Shown piece after piece: positions 45,585-56,890 of a DNA stretch of 64,000 nt. Source of the DNA: Pisolithus tinctorius (lineage: Eukaryota; Basidiomycota; Agaricomycetes; Boletales; Pisolithaceae); the NCBI GenBank assembly GCA_024663395.1, contig JANFAH010000032.1, positions 62,001-126,000 on the forward strand, read 5' to 3'. The first letter of the stretch is position 1. Each line of letters begins with the position of its first letter. The notes beneath the pieces were generated by a model that was not told the DNA's origin, ran no database searches, and saw nothing but the letters and a program-made list of their open reading frames with translations. The position numbers and the translations under genes were made by a program.

Positions 45585-48500
45585 ATGAGCACAAACCCGC
45601 AGCCACCAGCTGGCAGCGGCTTTGACGGCGATTCGTACTTTTATCTGCTGCCGTCGACGCCCGTGCCAACGACGCACGTCCAACCCACGCCCAACCTTCA
45701 CCGCAGTCGCAGCCACAGCTCATACAGCGAGAGTCAGACCCAAGCCACGCCCCACTTTCCACTTCCGCAGCGCCCAGCGTCTCCCCATTCTAGGCAATCT
45801 TTCAGTTATCCAACAAGGAATATGTCTGCCAGTTCATCCAAGCACAGACCTAGGAGTAGCAGCCAAGGTAGTTCGCGGGCTGCTCCTGGTAGGACTGTTT
45901 GGGAAGCAGATATGCTTAGTGAAGAAGACGAGGACGCTGGCGAGGCCATACAAGAGATCCGCCAGGAAATACAGCCAGCCCATCGTGCACGCGGAAAGAC
46001 CGTAGCCAACGACTCTCCCGACGAAGACGAAGACCCAGAAAGAGACGACGAAACAGCGCGGGACGATGACGATCCAATCACCGTAAAAGACCGTCAATCT
46101 CTCATTAACGTCGAACATCCGTTCGGTCTTCGCATATGGAAACCTGCACTGTACAAAAAGTCGAGGTCTATCACTCGCAATGCGGACGCGGCACTCCATG
46201 CCATCCCGTCTGCGCAGGCTGAGCGGCATTTACTACCCGGAAATATATTCTGGGTCGTGTGCTTTGGGTGGTGGCTAGCACTTGCTTGCTTCGCTGTTTC
46301 TGCCATCTTGTACATGCTGCCACTCGGTGGTCGTCGATATGCTACTCTCTTATTCGGCCTTGGCTGGTATCTTGGCTGGCCGTTTGGTAAATACGTCGAG
46401 GGGGACAGAGAGGAAGGCGGCGACGAAGAGAACCCTGTCGTGGAAGAGGGCGACGGTATCGCTTCTCCCGACGGCTCGTTATCCAAGACGTCTACTATCA
46501 CTCCTCATACAGCTGATCGAGGACCCTCGTCTACCGGCATCGGGGACGTCCATCAACCTAGCACCGAGAACGCGCCCTTGCTGCCGACATCTGTACTCTT
46601 GCCGTCCAAGTCCTATGGAGCAACGCCATCACCCTTACCTTCGCCGGACGGATATCAGAAGGTCTCTGATGACTGGGTTGGCCGTGCTGCGTTTTGGGTG
46701 GCCTTTTGTCTTGTCGTCGCACCCCTGATGTTGTTGACTTGTATCGCATGCTGGGCTCTGATCATCACAATCCCGATGGCGAAACTCATATGGGCGTTGA
46801 CGAAGTATATGTTCGCTAACCCAACTCGTCTCAGGTTTTGCGCTCCACCTCCTGCCGTCGTTGTTGCCTCTGCAACCCTACCAGCGGAACAACCTAGCAC
46901 GAACTCGCAACGCCCTGTTGAATTCTCTGTCAAGCACCCGCGGTTATCTCAAGGCCAAGCTGCTCCCTCTGTTACTGGCTCAGACAAATCAACCGTGCTC
47001 CTGTGTGTATATCGGGCGGTAGGACGGGAATATTTCAAGTACACCGTTAGCGGTGTCAACATCATCTTCGTTAACCTCCTTCCCCTCGTGTTTTTCGTCA
47101 TTTTCGATGGGTTTGTGCTTCTTCCTTACGTGGAGCATAGGGAAGAAATAGGAAAACCCGTCCCCGCGCTGCTTGCGCTTATCGCTTCCCGTGCTGTCAT
47201 TTTCTTCATGTGCTTGGCGAGTGTGATCCCACTATCGTACTTCATTGGAATGGCCGTTGCCTCCATCTCCGCACAGTCGTCTATTGGAATGGGCGCCGTC
47301 ATCAATGCGACTTTTGGTTCCGTGATCGAAATTATGCTATACTGTATTGCCCTGACTCAGGGTAAGGGCCATCTCGTGGAAGGTTCGATCGTGGGCAGTT
47401 TACTGGCTGGCGTCCTTCTCATGCCTGGGGTGAGTATGTGCGCTGCCGCATTCAGGCAAAAGGAGCAGAAATTCAACGCGAAGAGCGCTGGCGTCACAAG
47501 TATGATGTTAATCATGGCGTTCATTGGCACTCTTACACCGACGTTGTTCTATCAAATATATGGCAACGTGAGTACTTGGTCGTGTTTATCTTTTATGGTC
47601 CTTTATCTCACGTATCCAAGTTCCAACTCATTTGCACGGGGTGCCCTGATGGCCCACGGCGCAAAGGTACCCCCGACTGGAAGTGCGACCATTGTTATTA
47701 TCAGCATCCTGATCCTGCCACCGATCCTTTCTACCAATCGACGGTGAAGAGTTTGATGTACCTCTGTGCAGTGGTCCTTCTCTTCGTGCGTCTTTTCCTT
47801 AACGGTCGTTTCCCTTGATCTAACCTTACGACTCGCGCAGTCTTACCTTATCGGCCTCTGGTTCTCCCTCCGGACCCATGCCTCTCAAATATGGCAGAAA
47901 CCTCGACAGCTCTTGCAACCTCTGGAAATCCCAAACCTCAATCGTATATCCGGGCATCTGCGCGGATTGCACCCGATGTCATACACCTCTGGTGCTGGAC
48001 CTCGTCACAGGCGGAGCATCGTGTCCAATGCTGACGGCGACGTTGAATCCCGCTCTCAAACCCCAGTACCCAGATCAGCTGAACCTGGTGCACAGCAACA
48101 GCAACAATATCCACAACAATATCAACAGCAACCTAGTTCACCACGACCTCCGGTATCGCCGTCCCTTAGACGCGTCCAGCCCGCAATACAGAACATTACA
48201 CCCATCATAGAGAGCGTAGATATGGCGTTAAAGAATTCACAACTCCACCCCGCGCAGCTTCCTGAAAATATGTCCCATGATGACTTTACGCGAGCCGTGA
48301 CAGTGGCTACGGTCAGTGCACTCAGACATCAACAAGCTGTTCAAGCGCAATCACCTGCTCGAGTGAAGCTTGCTGGCGGGCATGACGTCGAGGGTGCGTC
48401 GGGACCTGCCGGGCACGAAGCACCAGAGTGGAGCAGGACTACTAGCGCTGGTGTCCTACTTGCATGCACTGCACTCTACGCAGTTATAGCTGGTGAGCAT

Positions 48501-49248
48501 TTTTGAGCGACTATCGACATGAAAAGTGATGTGCTCGATCTTTAACAGAGCTTCTCGTGGGTGTCGTCGATGTCATATTGCAAGACTATGGTGTCGAGGA
48601 GAAATTCTTGGGTATCACTCTTTTCGCATTGGTCCCGAACACCACAGAATTTATGAATGCTATTTCATTTGCGCTCAACGCCAATATTGCATTGAGGTAC
48701 GCATCGCAAGTCCTTATCTCCTCTCGATCTCCCGTGAAACGCTCTGACATCGCGTCGCTATTTCGCAGTATGGAAATCGGTTCCGCGTATGCCCTCCAAG
48801 TTTGTCTTCTTCAGATCCCGGCTATGGTTGCCTTCTCTGCGTGGTATGCGCCAGAGAAGATGGGAGAGATTGGTTACACATTCACGTACGTCAATCTATC
48901 ACATTGATCCCTCGAACCAAGTTAGGCTGAAAAACGTCAAAGTCTCGTGTTCCCTCGTTGGGACGCTGTCGTTATCATTCTTTCCGTATTCTTGATGACT
49001 TATACCTACATCGAGGCCAAGAGCAATTACCACCGCGGGAGCATCCTCATACTTAGGTACGTCATTACCAACGAGACTGATTCACTTTTACTTACCATTG
49101 AGCACTCGCCGCCTACAGTTATCTTGTCCTCGTATCAGGATTCTACTTCGCGCCACGTCTGTCGGCCGACCAGGAAGGCTTGGGCATTCACTGGGATGTG
49201 CCTCTTACATCCCTTATCACCCAAACCTGGGCATACATTCGCAGTTGA
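45585..49248 (+). CDS. VNX1: vacuolar cation/H+ exchanger, VNX1-like (CAX family)
   Basis: Seven exons (45585-47567, 47621-47785, 47841-48492, 48549-48696, 48769-48885, 48943-49056, 49119-49248) give 1102 aa. The cytosolic N-terminus is Ser/Pro-rich then acidic (SPDEDEDPERDDETARDDDD). Two N-terminal membrane pairs (NIFWVVCFGWWLALACFAV; VAFCLVVAPLMLLTC) are typical of Vnx1, followed by the CAX core. The first ion-binding repeat is GAVINATFGSVIEIMLYCIAL; the second is VPNTTEFMNAISFALNANIAL/SMEIGSAYALQVCLLQ. A Cys-rich loop CTGCPDGP...CDHC and a Gln-rich loop separate the halves. Yeast Vnx1 exchanges Na+/K+ for protons at the vacuole; that substrate is inferred by similarity. Convergent with DDB1, stops 155 bp apart. 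Confidence 0.92.
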
Positions 49249-49403
49249 TTTTTTAATTATTAACCCTCCCAATCCTGGCTATATGTAGCCAAATGTCTTC
49301 ATTTGAACAATGCGTTATCCAATACAGATTGCATGACGTCTCACGATACAATTACATGTTCTTTTCCAGGACCATGTTCCATATTTGATACCAATTTACT
49401 GCA

Positions 49404-52400
49404 TCAATGCATACTCTGCAACCGCTCTAGCACCTTCTGGATCCGCTGAGGAGAGATTGTTAATCTCTCAGGCTCGCCTTGTCCGTCCATCACTTGACGG
49501 AGCGCTCGTGAGTCCTCCATGAGCAGCGAAAACCGTTCTAGGAAGTCTCCGTCGAGGAAGCCAAATGACGACGCCTCAGAGTCACTCCTGCCCCAGCTGT
49601 TTTTGGGGGCTCGGAACCTGTCCAGCGTCAGTCAGCCACACAGCACTAATTGACATGGCCAATGAGACCCGGAAGGAACTTGCTCACCTAGAATGGCTTA
49701 CTCCCTCCTTGCGCTCGAAGTAAGTCGACAAGTTCCTCTGCAAAGCAGTCATGTGCAAAGAAAGCTCCTCGTCCACGTTGATTATGACGCCGATTTGTCC
49801 AGTAGGCGTGAAGAACAATTGCTGAGCCTGCAATGGAACGTCCGCTGACACCTCAGACAGACCTAGCGAACCTTTTTTGTGTACAGCACCGGTTAAGCAT
49901 GGACGGTACATCCGAACAAACACAGACTTTACCTGGCACGAACTTGTTAATGATATCGCCGACGAAATAATGGCCTTCTCTCTCCAACAATTTTTGTAAT
50001 TCCGTCTTTTGTAGACGGAACGCGAACATGTTGTAGTCGCTCTACACACGTCGTTAGCACAGAAAAGACAGTGTCATCCTGTTTAGTCAACTCACATTCG
50101 CCCCAATGAGACTCTTCTCATCTAGCAACTGCGCACACGTGGGCCACAGCGAACCATAGTCTTTGGCGACCAGCTCTACCTGCGAGTCGTTCACTTTGGC
50201 CAACGAAACGGATGTGAGGGCGTCGCCGACGAGCAGCAGATCGCCGTACGAAACAAGCGTCGTAATCAGGTAATTATGATTCCATATGGTCACCTCGCGC
50301 AACGATATGCTTTTGTTTGCGTATTCGATGCGAAGAAGGACGAGCTATGTAATTGTCAAAAAATTGATCACAGTTGTCCAATCAACGAACCAGGCAACGT
50401 ACCGAACTGTTAACGGCTGCAACGATGGTATCGCCCACTGAGGTAAGCGCATATATGCACCCCTTTACGTCTGCAGTTATCGTAACGGTCAGCGCCTGCG
50501 TAGCAGCGAGATTGTTGCCTGTTGATTTCTGCAGCAAAATGACGCGACCTTGCGAAGGCTCGCGCTCGTGGTAATCGTAAACGGTCACTCCCGCGCAAAC
50601 GAAGTTAATAACCTGACCGGCCAGCGTAACCGTCAGGTAATGAAGAGCAGTTACATCCTCACTGTTCTTCACATTTAACTGTGCGATCTCTAAATTTAGT
50701 AGTTAGATTCGGCAAGAGAAAAGAAACCAAAGACGATGACGGACTCTCAAACGTGGTCTCGTTGAAAAGTTGCACCGATGAATTGAAGATTTCGCCTTCA
50801 ACCTCGCTGACTCGTGCAGGCGTCATGCGCAGGCAAGCAATAGCAAAGGCTTTCCATGATGGGCAGTGGACAATGCATCGTGGAGAGTCATACCCGAGAG
50901 GAACCTGTCCCTATGAGACATCGGCCACAAGAGAATATCGGCAAACTCACCGAGCGCACATGGATCTTCTCGAAACTTGTCACCGCTCCGATCACAAGAG
51001 ACTCCATACCCGCAAGGACCACGGACGCAGGATACGCCCTCGTGTTCACGTAAGCAGCAGCGTTTACGTCCTATTGGCGGGTGGTCAGAAGCTACTAGCT
51101 GGGCAAACAGACGGAATGCTAGCCTTGATCATCAATGGTGAGTGCACAAGTCTCCCTTTCTCCCAGCCCAATACAGACGCCCGACTGCCGCATGCCACTA
51201 CTCCACTCTTTCCATTGACTACAACCGGGTGCAAGGACAGAGGCAACACGCCAACAGAGATCAGCTTCATGTCCACGAGTGCATTGTCCTTGTATGCAAA
51301 TGAGACGACAGTGCCATCGACCAGGCCCACAAGAAGGTGAGGGTGCATCTGCTTATCATCTCCGTTAATACCGAAGGCGTGCAGCAGCAGCGATCGCGGT
51401 GCAGCAGGAAGCCGTTCCGACGCACACACATCCGCGATGAGGCAATCCGAGAGTGAGGCTGCAGCCTCTCTTGGGCTGAGAAGCTTCACGATTTTGACGT
51501 GATCCGACTTCCAAAAAGATACAGCAATATGAGTCGTATGTTTCGCGAAGCTTTTACCACTCAGCGGGACACAGGAGACGGCAGAGATTTCGTCCAAAAA
51601 CTGTCGACTCCGCTGCGATGTAAACTGGCCATCCACGATCGCGAGCTGTAACATCCAGCCATACTTGAATGCAAGGATTACTTGAGACGCGTTAACGTCC
51701 GCAGCCACAACCTCTTGCCCTGACAACGCCTGAGGTAGGATATTGCGGTCATTGATCTTGTCAAGGGGAAGTTCGCTTCTGCGCGTAAACTGTCCCGCCT
51801 CCAGATTATATTCCAAAAGAACAAGTCCTTTTGGGACGACCTGGACCACCAAAGAAGAATGCTCGTCATATATCAATGAGCTATCCTTCTTAGTAAGACG
51901 CATGACGTTAGAGACACCAAGTGTGCAGGTCGACGTCTCAAATCCAGACGGCATCTCTGGTAAGCTGGACACCACCCGGCCTCGCGCCTCGTCAAAGCGG
52001 AAAACATGCGTCCTGCCAAGCGTGGACACAACGAGATGGGTGTGTTCACTATACATATGAAAACGAGAAATGAGTCAATCTACTGCAAGTGTTGCGTTAC
52101 GCAACATCGACGCACCTATCGTTGTACTTCTGACGAAGAGTCCAAACCTTGGTCACGCTGGTGACACCTTTTATGATGGCAGCTTCTTTGAAATCGGCAC
52201 CCCGTCTTACAGCTCTGAGAGAGCCTGTGTTCCTACCCCCCGAGCATGTGACAATCTCTTTCTGTTATAAATGCGCGTAAGCATGAAATGATATGGGCAG
52301 CCATGGCAAATCGCCCACCTGACCGGTGTTGTCGATCTCTACTAGCACGGCGTCCACGATTGGAGCGAGATTGGTAAATCTCTCTAGCTCGGCTAAGTGG

Positions 52401-53935
52401 CTGCCCGAACCATTGACAACCACACCATCTGCAACGTCGGTGGCACGCCTCTTCCCCAATGCACCCAGCTCAGCGGGTCGGACGGTTCGTACTGATGAGG
52501 GAACAGGAAGAGTAGGAGAATGCAGGCTGGACACGGGGGCTTGGCTTATCCGTAGGAGTTGGGAGTCGCCATAGTGGGAACCGAGGTAGATGACTTGGTT
52601 GGTAAGGTACGTCAGAGTAGTGGGTGAGGAAGCCTGTTCCAGCATTCATTAGCTCTGCGAGGGTCAAGAGAACCAGTCAACAAACCTACCTCTCCAAGAG
52701 CGATGAGGGTCAAAGAGAATCCTTCGGTAATGTCAACGTTCAGCATTGCCAGTTGGCCATACTTGTCACCGATGAGGAATTTTGTGTGGCTTTCATCCAG
52801 TGTGCATAATCTATTTTCGCATAGCCCGCTTGAGCGGTGGAAGTTCCATCAGCGGCAGGGGATGTGTACATACGCTGTGACCTCTGACCACGGCCAGTCG
52901 ACCGTTGCACGCGGCTTTTTCTTAAATCGTTCACGTTCTTTCTCCTTCTGTTTTGCCTTGCTCGCTTCCTCTGCATCGGCACTGCGTTTCTTCTTCTCCA
53001 TCCGAAGAGCCTTGCTGTGGTTGTGCGCTGCAGCATCGTTGGAGGCGAGGTCATAGAGGAGAATCTTGCGTCCTCCGACCACCAACACGGCACCATTAAA
53101 GTCTTGACCTTCATCTTGGTCGGGTGGGACGAGTACAAGACGAGGAGGATGCTCTTCTGTAGAGAACCAGTCCTCCGGGAGCGCGAAGGGAGGAAGAAGC
53201 AGAGAGGCCGCTGGTGAAAGCTGGAAGTCGCTAGAGCTGATGTCACGGGCAAAAAGCTGCAACCGCTGCTGATAGTCGACATGAAGCAGTGCCAGCGTGT
53301 TTTTGGCGACGAATGCGATGCTGAGCAAGTTAAGTTCCTTGGTCCTGCGCGGAGAGCGGCATTACATCGACGAGCGAGAGCAAGGAAGTGGTGGTACCCA
53401 CGGAGCATCAAAGTCCTTGTCGTACTGCCCCTCGGCGTCGAGCAAGACGATGCGCAGTCGTGCCGTATAGACGCTCGCGACAGCGTATTTTCCGAAGGGG
53501 CTGACGAGGACGTCATGGAAGAACTCCGCCGGACGCGAACTGCGTTCGAACAGGGAGAGACGCTTGGTCACCGTGAGGACTGTCCCAGACTGGGTCAAGG
53601 AGAGAAAGATGAGCTCTGGCTCTGGGTGATCTGTCAGGACGAGTGCACTGATGGCCCGGTACTAAACCACACGTATGGTCGACTGTCTGTCAAACGCACG
53701 GCATGGCGATGGATTCGGAGGCACGCACCTGTGTTGGGACTGTTCTGACGGCTCTGACACGGCCCCATATTTCGATTCCAGTCTGGTGGTGGAGGCCGTC
53801 TGGTCGTATCGCGTAGACGTCGACTCTGTTGAATTTGGCGACGAGCAAGAACTCAGATCCGTCGTCGTCTGCAAGTGTGCATTTGGCTGAATCGAGGACA
53901 GACGACGGGGGATAGTAAGTAGCTACGACCTTCAT
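49404..53935 (-). CDS. DDB1: DNA damage-binding protein 1 homologue (DDB1)
   Basis: Large WD40-type triple-propeller adaptor of CUL4 ubiquitin ligases. The start is MKVVATYYPPSSVLDSAKC (ATG 53935), with FLLVAKFNRVDVYAIRPDGL matching the first propeller blade. Further blocks are PELIFLSLTQSGTVLTV, a basic KEKERERFKKKPR insert, IYLGSHYGDSQLLRI (about 52580), LERFTNLAPIVDAVLVEID (about 52360), and SGQEVVAADVNASQVILAFKYGWML. The C-terminus contains FGFLDGDFLERFSLLMEDSRAL and LERLQSMH, the usual DDB1 end, distinguishing it from RSE1 and CFT1. Many short introns; I give the span only. The insert makes one blade longer than usual. Starts 60 bp after the histone-fold gene's stop. Confidence 0.88.
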
Positions 53936-53995
53936 ATGTCTGCCAGTGTCGTGGATGTCGCGGTCGAAGCTGGTAGTGGTACTGACTAGAAACTA

Positions 53996-54639
53996 CTAGG
54001 TAGCGTACATGAGACCGTCCTCGTCCATGACCACATCCGTCTTCTTCATAAACCTGTCCAGCAGCGTTGGTTCTTCGGGCTCACCGCTCTGTTCTGCTTG
54101 GAGAGCCTTTGGCTTTCTTTTCGCGGTGGTGGGCTGAGGCCCCGATATGATTTCTGGAATGTGGTGATAAGATTGTAATAAGCCCAGTGCATGCAGCGAC
54201 CGGCTCACCGTCGAGAAAGAAGAACTCCTCTGCACGTCGAGTGACATTGGCTGGTGCACTGGTTGTGAGCAGCGTGGAGCTGGATGAGCGGGACGGACGA
54301 CGCACCGACGTCCCTCTGCTGGACAGTCGCCCGCTTCTCCCTCTCGGCGACCCTCTGTGATGCCTGGGCGAGTCTTCTGATGAACTCTTCGGTCGCCATC
54401 GAAATCAGAAACGCCGCATCCCGCGCAACCATGGGCAGGTCCTGCGCACGGACAGACCCGTCGTCGTAGTCACCCTCGTCGTCGATGTAGTGCAGTACAC
54501 ACACCTTGTCTGCCTTGATGATCTTCTGCACCCTCGACAACGGCAGAACCGACTTGCCTGGCTCGCGTTCTCGCGTGTCTTTCGTTGGCTGTTCGCTGGG
54601 GACGGCTTCGACGTCGATCGTGTCGTCGTCCTCAGTCAT
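53996..54639 (-). CDS. histone-fold protein, Dpb3/POLE4/CHRAC type
   Basis: Small NF-YC-like histone-fold subunit; relatives sit in DNA polymerase epsilon or the CHRAC remodeller. Acidic start MTEDDDTIDVEAVPSEQP (ATG 54639), then LPLSRVQKIIKADK, an in-frame 63-bp intron (GTGTGT...CGCAG), and DLPMVARDAAFLISMATEEFIRRLAQASQRVAEREKRATVQQRDV. A second intron precedes ...TRRAEEFFFLDG, and after a third comes a basic linker AKRKPKALQ and the acidic end DVVMDEDGLMYAT (TAG 53996). The exact acceptor around 54270 is uncertain: two choices keep the histone fold, only one keeps TRRAEEFFF. It needs a histone-fold partner (Dpb4-like), not in this window. Confidence 0.8.
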
Positions 54640-54677
54640 GGCAAGTCCGAACAAGTCTACATACAACTACCAATCAA

Positions 54678-55359
54678 TCAAAGCCGTGCCCGTATCCGCT
54701 CTGCGAGCTCCCGTCCCTCGTCCTCGTCCAACTCACTCCGCCCCTCGTACTCCAGCTGGTGCAACTCCCGCCTCGTCCTCGGCATCACTCGCGTCGCACC
54801 TACCTGTGGTGACCCTCCAAACCCCGGTGCAGGTATAATGTGAAAGTGAACCTGATCATCCGTCAGCCCTGCACCAGAATAACCACAATGCACACACATG
54901 AGGCACGCTCTGTGCGTATTCCTGGTTGCATACGATGTTGAGTGCCGTGTTCTGCATGGCTGGAAATCACACCCCAGTTGCTCCTATCGATCACCCCAAA
55001 TCACAGACGAACTCACCCTCTGATACCGCTTTTGCGACCTTGGACACGGCCACCCCAATTGCAGCTGCAACATTTGCTGGCAGATCCGTTACATGTGGTA
55101 TGTGGACTTTGGGTAGCACCAAAGTATGTCCGGGTCTCAGAGGTAGTATATCTGCGTGTATGTAACATAGTCAGTTCACGATGGCGATGACGTAGCACTG
55201 GCTAAACACACCGAGTATCGCGACGACCTCGTCCGTCTCGTACAGGATGTTGGAAGATAGCTCTTTGGAAATGATGCGACAGAACGAACACCCCCCACCG
55301 CCCCTCCATTCCTCGGGTACATTGCGATCTAGGTGTTCGTCGATCATGAAGGATGTCAT
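54678..55359 (-). CDS. HIT-family hydrolase (histidine triad)
   Basis: Nucleotide hydrolase/transferase of the HINT/HNT1 type, acting on AMP conjugates. Starts MTSFMIDEHLDRNVPEEW (ATG 55359), then the HIT core CSFCRIISKELSSNILYETDEVVAIL, intron, DILPLRPGHTLVLPKVHIPHVTDLPA, intron, AMQNTALNIVCNQEYAQSVPH/VHFHIIPAPGF. The triad HVHFHII (HxHxHxx) is completed only after a short intron between PH and VHFH; without splicing the first His seems missing. The two Cys of CSFC may bind zinc as in some HINT proteins. The C-terminal tail is acidic/Arg-rich (GRSELDEDEGRELAERIRARL, TGA 54678). 38 bp upstream of the histone-fold gene. Confidence 0.88.
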
Positions 55360-56890
55360 GAGGAGTGAACTAGTGGTAAATGGCGTCTATGTTCCATACA
55401 GCCTGTCATGCCAAACAGACTTCACCGTCCCTGAGGCCTCCCAACGTTGGTCTAGTCCTAATGCCCTCGTTCTCATCGTGGTGCACCTCCTCCGCCGTCT
55501 TCAGCTTGGCCGCTTACTGTCACTCTGCCTCTGTGCTCACGGGCAAGCTCCTTGGTATCATAGCCTCCATCTTGTTGGCTATTCGAAACTTCCACCAGCC
55601 AGACAGTTCGCCGATCATACAAACGCTGTTGACATGGTTCTCCCCGCCGCTCCATCTCACGCCTGGCTCCGCACCACTGGTTACTTTCCGTTTTTTCCGA
55701 CACTCTACCGGCCTTATGTCCCACTGTTACCTGGACGCGCATCCATACTGTTTCATAGAACCAGCTGCCCTGACCACTTACTGCGCTGATATACTTGCTG
55801 TATCTGCACAACTGCCGCCCCTTCCTCCGTCCGCTGTTCCATACCCCACGTTCGGTCTTGATCCACATGTCACCTTTTCTTCTTGCTACGGATATATCGA
55901 GTCCAGTGCGTCACCCTAGCAATGCAAGCATGTGCAGAGCACCTTGATGGTATTAAACCCCTTGGGTTCATTCCCGATACCTTTGCAGTAGTATCGTCCC
56001 TAGACTGGCGCACACCCGGCCGGGCGAAACAAACGATACGCAGATTGGTTTCTTCAACACCACTGTCGTGAGAGCACAAGAGACATTCTGGAGCTCCAGG
56101 AAACCCATAGACTCGGAGAACGTCTTCCAGCGCCGTACAAGTTGAGGAGTCCGTCAAAGTCTGGGACGCATCTAACAAGAGTCTTGCGAGATGGTGCTCC
56201 GCTATCTAGATAATCGCAAAGCGCCACCTCACGAGGCTCTTACTTTTTTGTGGGGTGCGAAAGAGTTGTTTATTGTCTTAGGGATGCATGCTGATGCAAT
56301 GCCCTTGAGGGAGTCTGGAGCCGCCAGGTCGCAGGTGGACTACTCCTCAACGTGTACGACGGGTACGTTGCAAGGAAACGAGGATAAGAGCACGAAATTC
56401 AGCAAGTATTTGAAATCTCCCGTTGCATTTTATTTGCAAGGTACAGTAGTTTGACAATAGTCTGATGTGCGAGCATATAAGAGTCCCATACAAGCGAAGG
56501 AAAAAGAAAAAGTAGGCTACAGCATACGGTCCAGAAGCAGTCCAATATTGGTAAAACAGGAAAGGAGAGAGGAACTGAGTGACTTGGCACGTCAGAGTGT
56601 CATGAGTAGTGAATGGTTTGCACCAGAGCAAGCCCCGTGCAAGTCCTAAGAAATTGCAGGGAAACATAGATACTACATCATGGCGACTGTGAGAATGTGT
56701 GCTCGGAACGATGTGAGACCATTCAGAGTGGTCTGGGACTGTAGGAAAGTGGGCGGCAGAGAAGTTGGAAAGAAATGTAAACATAGGGAACACGGGTGAT
56801 GTCCAAGGCTGTCGAGTGCGAAAGCCAGGATCTGGGGGCGACAAGGCAGGGAGGTGAAGGAACTGAGGTGGGCCACACAGAGAATATACT
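55360..56890. other. intergenic stretch without supported gene
   Basis: Open frames exist on both strands (plus 55380-55919, minus 55473-55868, minus 55870-56178) but none shows a domain, plausible splice partners or convincing composition. CpG is normal. It contains the HIT promoter and the kinase 3' region. Confidence 0.5.

Noticed and set aside
45834..46501. Minus-strand ORFs of 90-135 codons under the VNX1-like gene
   Set aside because: They mirror the first exon of a gene with clear membrane and exchanger motifs.
50681..51340. 219-codon plus-strand ORF inside DDB1
   Set aside because: Antisense shadow; the minus strand carries the DDB1 propeller sequence with consistent exons.
55380..55919. 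179-codon plus-strand ORF upstream of the HIT gene
   Set aside because: Composition rich in Ser, Leu, Pro and aromatic residues without pattern; no splice partners; competes with equally open minus frames.
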